Source of the DNA: Clostridia bacterium
GTDB lineage: Bacteria; Bacillota; Clostridia; Oscillospirales; CAG-272
Reading direction: 5' to 3'
NCBI GenBank assembly: GCA_017428635.1
Contig: JAFRQK010000079.1
Span: 1 to 64,000, forward strand
Length of the DNA stretch: 64,000 nucleotides
Shown here: positions 24,045 to 32,341 of the stretch, one piece after another
How positions within the stretch are numbered: the stretch's first letter is position 1
Layout of the letters: each line of letters begins with the position of its first letter
Notes under the pieces: generated by a model
Seen by the model: only the letters and a program-made list of their open reading frames with translations
Told to the model about the DNA's origin: nothing
Database searches by the model: none
Program-made: the position numbers and the translations under genes

Positions 24045-25112
24045 ATGGGACACAGAGTAGGTTACATCGGTTTCGGCGGAATGGGCGGCGGCTACCACTA
24101 TGAAGTAGCGAAAGACAGAAAAGACGTCTGCCCGGATCTTGAACCCGCGGCGGTATTCGAACTCAGAGAGAGCAGGCGCGCCGTTGCGATCGAGCGTGGG
24201 CTTACCGCATACGACGATCTTGACAAGTTTCTTGCCTCCGACGATTTTGATATCGTCGTCGTTGCGACTTCAAACAACTTCCACAAGGATATGACTATTC
24301 GCTCACTGAGAGCGGGAAAGCACGTCATATGCGAAAAACCCGCCGCTATGAACGCGGCGGAACTTGAAGAAATGATCGCCGTCTCGAAAGAGACCGGAAA
24401 ATATCTGTTCATTCACCAGAACAGGCGCTTCGACGTCGATTTTCTCACCGTCAAGCACGCCTACGAAACCGGGAGGCTCGGAACACTCAGATCGATCGAG
24501 AGCAACTTTGCGGGCGGGACCCTGCTCGGCTGGAGAGCGTTCCGCGACCACGGCGGCGGGATCCTGTTCGACTGGGGCGTCCATCTTATCGACCAGATCG
24601 TTTATCTCGTACAAGAACCCGTAGCATCCGTCCGCGCAGCGGTCAGATGCGAAAAGAACCCCGAAGTCGACGACAGAACGACGGTCATTATCACGTTCCG
24701 GAGCGGACTTCGCGCTACCGTCAAAGTAGCCGGTACTTTCCTCGTTCCGAAACCGAGATTTGCCGTCTACGGCGACAAAGGAATTCTTTGGATGGACGAG
24801 ATCTACAACGCAAAGGGCACGCTCCGCGAGGCCAAATCTGCCGAGTGGATCGCAGAGGACGCGTTCGTTTACGGAAAAGAAGGGGTATCCATCCGTAAGC
24901 AGGAGATCCTCGACGAAGACCTCGAACGCATCGAATACCCGGACGACGGTTTTGAGGTTGAGCAGGACTGGGCTGCGCTCTACAAAAATATGATCGACAC
25001 CATCGACGGCAAGGCAGAGATGCTCGTCAAGCACGAAGAAGCTCTGACCGTTATGAAGATCATCGACGCCGCGATGAAGTCGTCCGAGACCGGAGAACTC
25101 GTCGAGTTTTGA
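24045..25112 (+). CDS. Gfo/Idh/MocA family oxidoreductase (copy 2)
   Basis: A 355-residue NAD(P)-dependent oxidoreductase. The Rossmann motif is GYIGFGGMGGGYH (6-18), and the family loop CEKPAAMNAAE lies near residue 97. The substrate domain has GILFDWGVHLIDQI. AGAGAGG lies 7-13 bases before the ATG. It follows aspS by 49 bases, a gap that holds a CCGTC-TTTC-GACGG hairpin without a T run, so it may be cotranscribed with aspS. Substrate unknown. Confidence 0.86.
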   Translation: MGHRVGYIGFGGMGGGYHYEVAKDRKDVCPDLEPAAVFELRESRRAVAIERGLTAYDDLDKFLASDDFDIVVVATSNNFHKDMTIRSLRAGKHVICEKPAAMNAAELEEMIAVSKETGKYLFIHQNRRFDVDFLTVKHAYETGRLGTLRSIESNFAGGTLLGWRAFRDHGGGILFDWGVHLIDQIVYLVQEPVASVRAAVRCEKNPEVDDRTTVIITFRSGLRATVKVAGTFLVPKPRFAVYGDKGILWMDEIYNAKGTLREAKSAEWIAEDAFVYGKEGVSIRKQEILDEDLERIEYPDDGFEVEQDWAALYKNMIDTIDGKAEMLVKHEEALTVMKIIDAAMKSSETGELVEF

Positions 25113-25130
25113 CGCTTTTCTCCCTCTGTT

Positions 25131-25607
25131 ATGGATAAAACTTCAAAACGGCGAGCGATCCGTTCCGCCGTTCCCCACGCCGCCGTCTTGCGCGCGGCAG
25201 CCGACGGGATCGCATCGGGACCTATCGTTTCGCGATTTATGCTCGGAACATATTACTCGTCAAAACTTCCGCTCCTCAGCCGCGACGCCCTGATCCTCAC
25301 GGGATTTGATAACGACGGGAACGTTTTATGTGAAAAGATCATTCGCGGAAAACCGATGACGACGCCTAAATCGGCGAAAGAAAGGATCGCGGAATTCGCG
25401 GACACCTGTTGTCCGATCTACGCTGCCGGTCGCAGATCCGATCAATTGATGGACGATCGGGAAGCGTCGGACGAATGCGAAGCGATTTTCAAAGTCCTTT
25501 ATGAAAACGGTTCCGTTCTGAAAGAATACGTTACGGTCAACGGATTTGATTATTCGCTTATGTCCGGAAAATCAAAAAACGGATTCCCTCTCAACGACAA
25601 AACGTGA
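25131..25607 (+). CDS. Hypothetical protein
   Basis: A 158-residue protein I do not recognise. It is soluble, with basic residues at the N-terminus, a central CC pair and no obvious motif. It follows the oxidoreductase by 18 bases, and its stop codon lies inside the stem of a strong terminator, which supports it as the last gene of that unit. No convincing ribosome binding site precedes the ATG, so the start may be wrong. Confidence 0.5.
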   Translation: MDKTSKRRAIRSAVPHAAVLRAAADGIASGPIVSRFMLGTYYSSKLPLLSRDALILTGFDNDGNVLCEKIIRGKPMTTPKSAKERIAEFADTCCPIYAAGRRSDQLMDDREASDECEAIFKVLYENGSVLKEYVTVNGFDYSLMSGKSKNGFPLNDKT

Positions 25608-25634
25608 CGGTCGAAAGACCGTCACGTTTTTTTA
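25601..25634 (+). terminator. Terminator after the hypothetical gene
   Basis: Perfect 12-base stem AACGTGACGGTC / GACCGTCACGTT with a GAAA loop and T8. Read on the minus strand it is followed by TTTT, so it may serve both strands. Confidence 0.88.
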
Positions 25635-27893
25635 TCACGTTAGATTCTGGATCATCAGGACCAGTCTCATGAAGATCGTCGCGCCCTCAGCACGTGTCGC
25701 CGATGCGCGCGGATCGAACTTGTTGTTGCCCTTTCCGTTTACGATCCCTGCCGCCTGCGCCCTGTAGACGGATTCCTTTGCCCAGCCGCTTATCTTCGAA
25801 TCGTCGGCAAACTTTTGTCCGCCCGCATTTTCGGGAAGACCGATCCCGTTGCTGTCCGCGTATCTGACCAGCATGGCGCAGATCTGTTCGCGGGTGACAA
25901 GCCCGTTCGGATCGAACCGCGTCGCCGAGACGCCGTTCACGACCCCGGTTTCCTTTGCCCATTCGACGTAAGGAGTGTACCACTTCCCCGCGGGCACGTC
26001 GGAAAACGACGTCGATGAATACTTCGAGACGTCGACCCCCGCCATTCTGCCGAGGATCGTAACGAACATCGCGCGGGTGAGTTTCGTTTTCGGTTCAAAC
26101 TTACCGCTCCCGACCCCGTTGAGGAGCCCCGTGCTCATGCAGAACGCAACGTAGTCGTAGAACCAGTCCGTCTTTTTGACGTCTTTGATCTCGTCAAGAT
26201 CGGCGCTCTTAACGGTGATCCTTCCGTCTTGACCGCGTTTTACCGTATAAACGTATCTCTCGTTCTCAGCGAGGCATTTGACGCCTACCGAAACGAGGTG
26301 AGTTCCGACGGAGAGCGTCCCGGTTTCTATGGAACAGGAATACGGGTATGACGTCGTTTTGAGCTGCGACACGGTATCAAGCGCGTATTCGACGTTGATC
26401 GGACTGCTCGTGGGATACCACGCATAAACCGACATTTCAAGATAATCGAGTACTTCGTCGATATTCTTAAGCTCGGTATAACCGCAATAGTTACCGTTAC
26501 ACAGAGAATACTGAACGGCAGGATTGGCGCCCATAAGTTCCGTATACAGATTTGCCAGTTTGGTACTAACCGTTCTGTTTACGGTATCGTTCGTTCTTCC
26601 GGGGAAGAGCGCGTAGTAATTCACTTTACCGGTGCTTGGATTTTTGAAATTGGTGTTGAAATAATTGATCGCTTTTACCTGAGGGTAGACCATCGTAAGA
26701 TACGTGAGGAAAAACCTCATCGCTTCCACGGCGTGGCTCTCGTTTTGCAGCCAGTCCGATTCGCTCCTGTAACAGAACCCGCACTCGGAAACCATGATCG
26801 GTTTTCTGTTGCCGTACGTCTCGACGATCGATTTGATCCTCGTAAGCTGGTTTTCGTAATAACCGACGCAGTTATATGCGTCGTTAAGGCTGGATAATAT
26901 CCCTTCGGACGCCTTTGCGTTTCCGTACGTGCTCATTCCGACCCAGTCGACGTATCCGTCGCCCGGGTAAAAATCGGTGTGATCAAAAAACCATCCGGAA
27001 ATCTCGTTCGGAGAAAAGATCATCGCTGCTCCGGGGCATTCTTTATGGACAATATCCGCTACTCTTCGGAACGCCTTCTTGAAAGTGTCGGCAAATTTGG
27101 CTCCGTTTTTGTCGTAAGCGGCCTGCGTGGACGGCATACTCGACCAGCAGTTTACTTCTGCGCCGAAGCGGATCATAACGCGGCAGTTCAGAGAATTGAG
27201 GTACTCAAGGTTTCTCCGTATGTACGCGTCGTGAACGCCCGAAGCGACCTCCTCAAGATCTGCGAGCGTCTCGTGCGGTACGTTCCACGCCACCGTCAGA
27301 ATAAGATCCGGATCATCTTTCGGGACGGCCCAGTCGTATTTGTTGATCTCCTCCTGAGAGAACAATACGTAAAGAAGAAACGCTTTATCGCGTCCGGCGT
27401 CGAACGAGTCGCACATTCCGCTGTACGTACCCGCCACAGGCTCGTTTTTCGCGCCGTAATACGGGATGTTTGACGTATCCCCTGTCTTTGCGTACACCGT
27501 CGGCTTAACGCTGTCGTGCTCGACCATGTTCATAATCGAGTTGACGGTACCTTTCGTAACGGTCACTCCGTACGAAGCGTAAAGCTTGGTGATCTTCAGA
27601 TACTTTTGGTAGTATGCCGCGGCGTTCCTGAACTGACCGAGAGAAGCGTACGATTCCGCAACGGCGAGCACCGGCATCATTACCCTGTCGAGCTGCGTTC
27701 TATCGGAAAGGTTCGGATAGATCGCCTCGATCGCCTTGCCCGCTTTGATGATGCGGTTGTAGTCCCCCGAACCGATCGCCGCTTTATATTCCGCCTGAGC
27801 CGCCCAGTACGGGTCGGCCGCGGCGGAAACCGGCAAAGACGATGCAAACGTGAGTACCGCCAGCAAGGCGCATATAATATGTCTGATTTTCAT
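25635..27893 (-). CDS. SLH-anchored GH26-like surface protein with TPR-like N-terminus
   Basis: A 752-residue exported protein. Signal peptide at 1-25. Residues 28-110 are helical and TPR-like. Residues 140-460 resemble a GH26/GH5-clan barrel: RFGAEVN near 242-248 matches the acid/base strand (Glu246) and PIMVSECGF near 365-373 the nucleophile strand (Glu370), with YVDWVGMSTYG between. Three SLH domains fill the C-terminus (about 555-752). Beta-mannan is a plausible target but not proven. It overlaps the upstream membrane protein gene by four bases, so the two are translationally coupled. Confidence 0.8.
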   Translation of the reverse strand: MKIRHIICALLAVLTFASSLPVSAAADPYWAAQAEYKAAIGSGDYNRIIKAGKAIEAIYPNLSDRTQLDRVMMPVLAVAESYASLGQFRNAAAYYQKYLKITKLYASYGVTVTKGTVNSIMNMVEHDSVKPTVYAKTGDTSNIPYYGAKNEPVAGTYSGMCDSFDAGRDKAFLLYVLFSQEEINKYDWAVPKDDPDLILTVAWNVPHETLADLEEVASGVHDAYIRRNLEYLNSLNCRVMIRFGAEVNCWSSMPSTQAAYDKNGAKFADTFKKAFRRVADIVHKECPGAAMIFSPNEISGWFFDHTDFYPGDGYVDWVGMSTYGNAKASEGILSSLNDAYNCVGYYENQLTRIKSIVETYGNRKPIMVSECGFCYRSESDWLQNESHAVEAMRFFLTYLTMVYPQVKAINYFNTNFKNPSTGKVNYYALFPGRTNDTVNRTVSTKLANLYTELMGANPAVQYSLCNGNYCGYTELKNIDEVLDYLEMSVYAWYPTSSPINVEYALDTVSQLKTTSYPYSCSIETGTLSVGTHLVSVGVKCLAENERYVYTVKRGQDGRITVKSADLDEIKDVKKTDWFYDYVAFCMSTGLLNGVGSGKFEPKTKLTRAMFVTILGRMAGVDVSKYSSTSFSDVPAGKWYTPYVEWAKETGVVNGVSATRFDPNGLVTREQICAMLVRYADSNGIGLPENAGGQKFADDSKISGWAKESVYRAQAAGIVNGKGNNKFDPRASATRAEGATIFMRLVLMIQNLT

Positions 27894-29050
27894 TTCGTCC
27901 GTTCCTCGCTTTCTCCGTCGGGGGCGGCTGCCGCGGCTCCGCCGAGATCGAAATCCCGCGTTCCGGTCAGTCCGTCCTTTTTCATCATCGTCTCGAGAAC
28001 CTCGATGTCAGAGGAAATATCAATGGATTCGCTCGCAAACAACTGGTCCGTCTGCCGTACGAAACCCTCCGAAAGCATTGAAAGGATACCTTCGATCCCC
28101 TCTTTGGATTTCTGCATGTTCTCGCCGCCTTCGCCCATCCGCTCGAGTTGAGCGTAGCTCTCGAGAAGTTTGAGCGTCGTCGGTAGATAGTAATTCATAA
28201 ACGAATTGATACTCGATCGCTTGTCGGGATGATCGCTGACATATCCGAAGATGTATCTGGTCTGTTCCTCTATTTTGCTGATCTCGCGGGATACTGCGGG
28301 ATCGGCTATTTCGTCGTTGAGACGTCTTATATCGAGCAGTATCTTGGTGTAATCGTCAACGTCCTTCGCCGCGCTCGTATTCTTTGTAAAGCGATCCCTG
28401 TCTTTCTTGTATTTTTCCGCTGTCTCGGGCGATCTGAAAAACTTCATTTCGGCTTCGTCGATAAACGCTTTCGGACCGAACGATCCACCCGCGGTCATTC
28501 TTTTCATATCGCGAAGGACCGTAGCTCTCTTCACGCCAGTGACGTATGAGAGCGTTCTGAGATCGTAGACGTCCTGATCCCCGAGCCACTCGGTATATCT
28601 CTGTTCTCTTTTTCTTCTTCCGTTCAATACGAAAAACGCGCCGAACGAGCCGAGGGACACAGCCGCCAATGAAGCTATTTTTATCAGATCGGCGATAAAG
28701 GACGACGTCGAAAACGTAACTGCGGCTCCGAGCGTCGCAGTTGCGAACAGGACGCCCAAAACAAGCGATATAATTACGCCGACAGTCATTTTCGCTTTAT
28801 TATCGGTCTTTTGAGGCTCGGTGTGTGATTCACGGGGCGCCGACTGAGCGCTTTTCGGTGCTGCGTTCCGAGCGCCGCCTGCCGAATCGCCCGCCTTCTT
28901 TTCAAACGGATTATCTGCGGAGGAGGATGAGACGGGGATCTTTATCGATCTGACGATGAGGAGTATAACCGCAAGCGGTATATTTATAAAAAACAGAAGG
29001 ACGATCAACCATGACGGTATCCGGATCTGTCTGTACTGTCTTCCGTTCAT
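27890..29050 (-). CDS. Membrane protein with XpaC-like C-terminal domain
   Basis: A 386-residue protein with three predicted membrane segments: about residues 12-34, 88-113 and 117-142, with a Ser/Ala/Glu-rich linker between the first two. The C-terminal 240 residues are helical and resemble the XpaC family, named for 5-bromo-4-chloroindolyl phosphate hydrolysis; the true role of that family is unknown. It overlaps the start of the SLH GH26-like gene by four bases and is its upstream partner. GGGGGAG precedes the ATG. Confidence 0.68.
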   Translation of the reverse strand: MNGRQYRQIRIPSWLIVLLFFINIPLAVILLIVRSIKIPVSSSSADNPFEKKAGDSAGGARNAAPKSAQSAPRESHTEPQKTDNKAKMTVGVIISLVLGVLFATATLGAAVTFSTSSFIADLIKIASLAAVSLGSFGAFFVLNGRRKREQRYTEWLGDQDVYDLRTLSYVTGVKRATVLRDMKRMTAGGSFGPKAFIDEAEMKFFRSPETAEKYKKDRDRFTKNTSAAKDVDDYTKILLDIRRLNDEIADPAVSREISKIEEQTRYIFGYVSDHPDKRSSINSFMNYYLPTTLKLLESYAQLERMGEGGENMQKSKEGIEGILSMLSEGFVRQTDQLFASESIDISSDIEVLETMMKKDGLTGTRDFDLGGAAAAAPDGESEERTK

Positions 29051-29116
29051 TTTACTCCCCCTCTCTTTGGGTCAAGTCCCCGTGATAATTATTATCGGAT
29101 CGTTCCCGATCCCCGT

Positions 29117-29845
29117 TTAGTCCAGAGTATCGAGATAATGGAGGTGGTCTATGCACCTTTTCGCTTCTTCGATACCGGTGGGCTGACAGCCCTCGCTTTC
29201 GACGACTATGTCAAGACCCGTCTCAATGGCAAATTTTCTGACAGCAGCTACGGGAGCGGTCCCCTCGCCGAGCGCGAGCCCGTGTCCGTCGCGCGTGCCG
29301 TCTTTAAGGTGGATCATCTTGACTCTGTCGCCGAGACGCTTGAGTTCCTCGACGGGATCCACGCCCGCAACGTACGCCCAGTACGTGTCTATCTCAAAGA
29401 AGAGGTCCGTTCTGTTCTGGAGTTCGTGGTGGATGTGATAACCCTCTTCGGTGAGAATGAACTCTTCGGAATGGTTATGGAAACCGAGCTCGATGCCCTC
29501 CGCCTTCAGTTTGGGAGAGACGTAGTTCACGAAATCGATGAACTTGTCAAGATGAGAGCGAGGCTGGACGTCCGCGCCGGGAATTATATATCTTTTGTTT
29601 CCGAGTTCCTTGTGGAATCTGACAGTTTCTTCAAAGTTCTCGGCAAGTCCTTCACACCCGCTGTGAGTGCCGACGAGGCGGAGTCGGTACTTTTCGATCA
29701 TACCGAGAACCTCAGAAGCACTGTGGCCGAAAAAACCCGCCGTCTCGACCGTTTTATAGCCCATTTCGGCTACCGCTTTGAAAGCTCCCTCGAGATCGTC
29801 TCCCGTAATGTCGCGAAGCGAGTACATCTGAATGCCGTATTCCAT
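29117..29845 (-). CDS. Sugar phosphate isomerase/epimerase (copy 3)
   Basis: A 242-residue xylose isomerase-like TIM barrel starting MEYGIQMYSLRD. Metal-site candidates: Glu in KTVETAG, His in LGFHNHSEEF, Asp in FFEIDTYW, and His in KMIHLKDG. Close relative of copy 2. It stands alone with AGGAAGG before the ATG. A TTGACA lies 60 bases upstream on the minus strand, but the -10 is unclear. Confidence 0.84.
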   Translation of the reverse strand: MEYGIQMYSLRDITGDDLEGAFKAVAEMGYKTVETAGFFGHSASEVLGMIEKYRLRLVGTHSGCEGLAENFEETVRFHKELGNKRYIIPGADVQPRSHLDKFIDFVNYVSPKLKAEGIELGFHNHSEEFILTEEGYHIHHELQNRTDLFFEIDTYWAYVAGVDPVEELKRLGDRVKMIHLKDGTRDGHGLALGEGTAPVAAVRKFAIETGLDIVVESEGCQPTGIEEAKRCIDHLHYLDTLD

Positions 29846-29922
29846 TTTCTTTACCTTCCTTTAAGTAAATTGGTATTCTGTAATATTATATACGACTCCG
29901 GGTGTCAAATCAAGTGCAAGCG

Positions 29923-30696
29923 TCATAATTTTTGCGTTTTCGGGTCTTGTGCTCTTTCAAAATAGCGCGGTTTTTTCCCGAGCCCGGCGTCCACGATGAC
30001 ACCGGTCCTCTCAAGCGCCTTTACAGTCCCCGACAATCGTCTCCCGGAAAATCCGGTCGCTTTTGACACGTCGTAGCGCGTGAACCTGTCGGGCAGGCCG
30101 TCGGGCAGAAACAGCGCCATATCCTCACACGGGCGGTACTCCGCGACCGATACGAGCTCCGTCGGGATCCTGTCGATTTTTTCCGCGCCGATCTTTTTTT
30201 CTTTTCCCCTCCCGTTCCGGAGCCTGAACTCGTCCACTTTGAGGAAAACAGCCGTCAGCGTAAGATTGGACGAACTGAGATGATCGAGGATATAGACCGT
30301 CTCGGAGAGAAGGCGGGGCAGGCCGTCGCGGCGAGGAGAGATTCTTCCCCTGCTCGTCGCTCCGGTGTCGGGCTCTATCCAGACGAGCGTTTTTTCAACG
30401 ATCAGAGGGAAAATAATATTGACTTTATGGTCGGGGAGAAACGCTCTGAGTTTATCCCCCATTCCCGCAAGCGATCCGGTCATGATTTCCGTTATGACGT
30501 TCCCCTCTTTCCCGTCACATACGAATCCGCGGAAAGGCACTTCCCTGTCGGCCGCCGACCTGACGAAATATTCCTTTAAAATCAAATGCAGCTTTTTCTC
30601 CTTGTACGTTCCGATCCCGTCCCTTAGATGAGGGTCTGCGAGAACGGAACGGCACAAGTCGGAAAAAGCCGCAGCGTCAACCGGTACTATTTTCAA
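29923..30696 (-). CDS. Conserved protein, nuclease-like N-terminus and winged-helix C-terminus
   Basis: A 257-residue protein whose exact family name I cannot give. It contains KEKKLHLILKEYF near residues 32-44, and FVCDGKEGNVITEIMTG about 25 residues later. That spacing of Glu, Asp, Glu and Lys recalls PD-(D/E)xK nuclease folds, though this is resemblance only. The last 70 residues (RFTRYDVSKATGFSGRRLSGTVKALER) look like a winged helix. It follows the BlaI-type repressor gene by 10 bases and is under the same promoter. Confidence 0.6.
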   Translation of the reverse strand: MKIVPVDAAAFSDLCRSVLADPHLRDGIGTYKEKKLHLILKEYFVRSAADREVPFRGFVCDGKEGNVITEIMTGSLAGMGDKLRAFLPDHKVNIIFPLIVEKTLVWIEPDTGATSRGRISPRRDGLPRLLSETVYILDHLSSSNLTLTAVFLKVDEFRLRNGRGKEKKIGAEKIDRIPTELVSVAEYRPCEDMALFLPDGLPDRFTRYDVSKATGFSGRRLSGTVKALERTGVIVDAGLGKKPRYFERAQDPKTQKL

Positions 30697-30706
30697 TTTT
30701 ACAACC

Positions 30707-31141
30707 TCAATATCTGCTCTTGAGCCACTCGAGAAGTTCGTCTATATCCTCTTCGCCGAGTCCGCGGTCTTTGTACAGAGAGTTGAGAACGGAAACGAAA
30801 GAGGAGCGGTGATATCTTTCCATAAAGCTTTCGGTGACCGTCTGAACGTACACGTCTCGATCGGCAACGGGAACGTAATAGCGTTCCTTTCCGTTTTTGA
30901 AAGAGATAATAAAGCCGCGTTCCTCAAGTCTGACCAGAAAAGAAATAAGGGTCGGAGCCTTCCACCCTTTCTTATGGCCAATCTTTTGCATAAGATAAGA
31001 AGTGGTGAGCGGCGGAGTGCCCTCCCATACGGCGTCCATCACGTCAAACTCGGCGTCGGGAAGTCTTATAGAGTAATCGACGGGGCCCGCTTTTTCGAGA
31101 AGACCCGCCACGTATTCATTCATATTTTCGACATTCATCAT
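30707..31141 (-). CDS. BlaI/MecI/CopY-family transcriptional repressor
   Basis: A 144-residue winged-helix repressor. DAEFDVMDAVWEGTPPLTTSYL and the recognition region TLISFLVRLEERGFI follow the BlaI pattern; the C-terminal half is the dimerisation domain. Relatives are inactivated by cleavage by a BlaR1/MecR1 sensor protease, but none is encoded nearby. ATG 31141 was chosen because GGGG lies five bases upstream. The promoter at 31193-31221 contains a BlaI-like dyad, which suggests autoregulation together with the downstream gene. Confidence 0.85.
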   Translation of the reverse strand: MMNVENMNEYVAGLLEKAGPVDYSIRLPDAEFDVMDAVWEGTPPLTTSYLMQKIGHKKGWKAPTLISFLVRLEERGFIISFKNGKERYYVPVADRDVYVQTVTESFMERYHRSSFVSVLNSLYKDRGLGEEDIDELLEWLKSRY

Positions 31142-31192
31142 GAATTCCCCGGTTTTGTTCGGCAAATACGAAAATTGCCGTCAGTGCGTTCT

Positions 31193-31221
31193 ATTATACA
31201 TATGTCTAATTGGTTTGTCAA
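31193..31221 (-). promoter_or_regulatory. Consensus promoter with BlaI-type operator
   Basis: TTGACA (31221-31216), 17-base spacer and TATAAT (31198-31193) on the minus strand. Overlapping the spacer and -10 is GACATATGTA (31206-31197), matching the BlaI/MecI dyad TACATATGTA at nine of ten positions. Confidence 0.75.
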
Positions 31222-31313
31222 TACAATTTTCCTAAATTTCCCGATATTTCTCAAAATAATTTCGCATACTGTCGCCTTTTCCGGCATAGACGGCTTCACG
31301 ATACGAAAAAATG

Positions 31314-31342
31314 TTGACTTTCGTCCGCGGGAAATATAAAAT
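31314..31342 (+). promoter_or_regulatory. Sigma-A promoter of the ROK-like regulator and manA
   Basis: TTGACT (31314-31319), 17-base spacer, TAAAAT (31337-31342), 36 bases before the ATG. Confidence 0.65.
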
Positions 31343-31378
31343 AACAGATGTAAACGAAGCGGAAAGGCGGAAAATATC

Positions 31379-32341
31379 ATGACGTTATCCGGTAAACGAA
31401 TTGCGCGCGGGAACGCCGCGTTTTCCGTCTTTGAGCGTATATGTATCACCCCCGGATCAACTCGTGCGAAAGTTGCGTCGGAGGTCGGTCTCAGCATCGC
31501 GTCGGTCGGAAACGCTGTCGACCGTCTTATAGACGAGGGTCTGGTCTCCGCATATCAGGGAAAGTCCCTCGGAGGAAGACCCGCGGAGATACTCTTCCCG
31601 TCTCGCAGATCTGTCTTTATTACAGACGTCCGCGGGGAAAACGCCCGCGCTTTCTGTCTGGACCAAACCTGCGGCGTCCTCTTTTTTGATGAACGTTCTT
31701 TCTGCTCCTGCGCCGATACGGCCGACGCCTTACGCGATCTGATCGGGCGTTTTGCTGAATCGCCGGAGTTCAGCCGCGACGAACTCTTCGCAGTTTCTTT
31801 TCTTTCGGAGGGTTCTCCTTCTGTCGAACCTGACGTCATCCAATATGCAGAGAAGCGTCTTTCTCCGCTTTTCGTAAAAGCGTTCAACTCCGACCTGCTT
31901 TCAGCGGAAGTCACGGCGTCAGGCGCCCGGTTTGACAACGCAATTTTCTGCTCCGTCTGTCGTGACGACGTCGCCGTTTCAAGCTGTAAAACCCGAAACG
32001 GGCAAATCGTATTCGGCGAATTCTCGAAACTGATCTCGTCGTACGGTTCCGGATTCGGAAGAGTATTCGCCGCTTGCCGCGACGAAAAAGAAGCGGGCGA
32101 AGAGCTGTCGAGCGCCCTCTTGAATTCCGTTTTGATCATGTCTCCGGATACGGTGCTGATCGAAATAAAAGGATCGGGGTTTGATGAAAAGTTCGGAAAC
32201 TACGTAAAAAAATCGCTTTCCGAAAAAACGCCTCGCGCTCCTGAGATCAAAACGTTTTTCAGAGACGAGAAAGCTTTGAGGTCGCGCGTCCTGTCTCTTT
32301 TGAGGCGCTTCCCTTTTGAAAAGGAGGGTATAAACTCATGA
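31379..32341 (+). CDS. ROK-family-like transcriptional regulator, degenerate kinase domain
   Basis: A 320-residue protein. Residues 5-65 form a winged helix (TRAKVASEVGLSIASVGNAVDRL) as in ROK repressors such as XylR/NagC, followed by GKSLGGRPAEILF, the usual linker. The rest should be the ROK sugar-binding fold, but the phosphate motif DxGxT is replaced by DVRGEN and the zinc-site CxCGxxGC is absent. It is therefore likely a non-catalytic sugar sensor. It overlaps manA by four bases, suggesting control of mannose or hexose metabolism. GGCGG lies upstream of the ATG. Confidence 0.72.
   Translation: MTLSGKRIARGNAAFSVFERICITPGSTRAKVASEVGLSIASVGNAVDRLIDEGLVSAYQGKSLGGRPAEILFPSRRSVFITDVRGENARAFCLDQTCGVLFFDERSFCSCADTADALRDLIGRFAESPEFSRDELFAVSFLSEGSPSVEPDVIQYAEKRLSPLFVKAFNSDLLSAEVTASGARFDNAIFCSVCRDDVAVSSCKTRNGQIVFGEFSKLISSYGSGFGRVFAACRDEKEAGEELSSALLNSVLIMSPDTVLIEIKGSGFDEKFGNYVKKSLSEKTPRAPEIKTFFRDEKALRSRVLSLLRRFPFEKEGINS

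Noticed and set aside
30707..31141. Beta-lactam resistance operon
   Set aside because: A BlaI-type repressor alone is not evidence; there is no BlaR1/MecR1, beta-lactamase or PBP2a gene near it.
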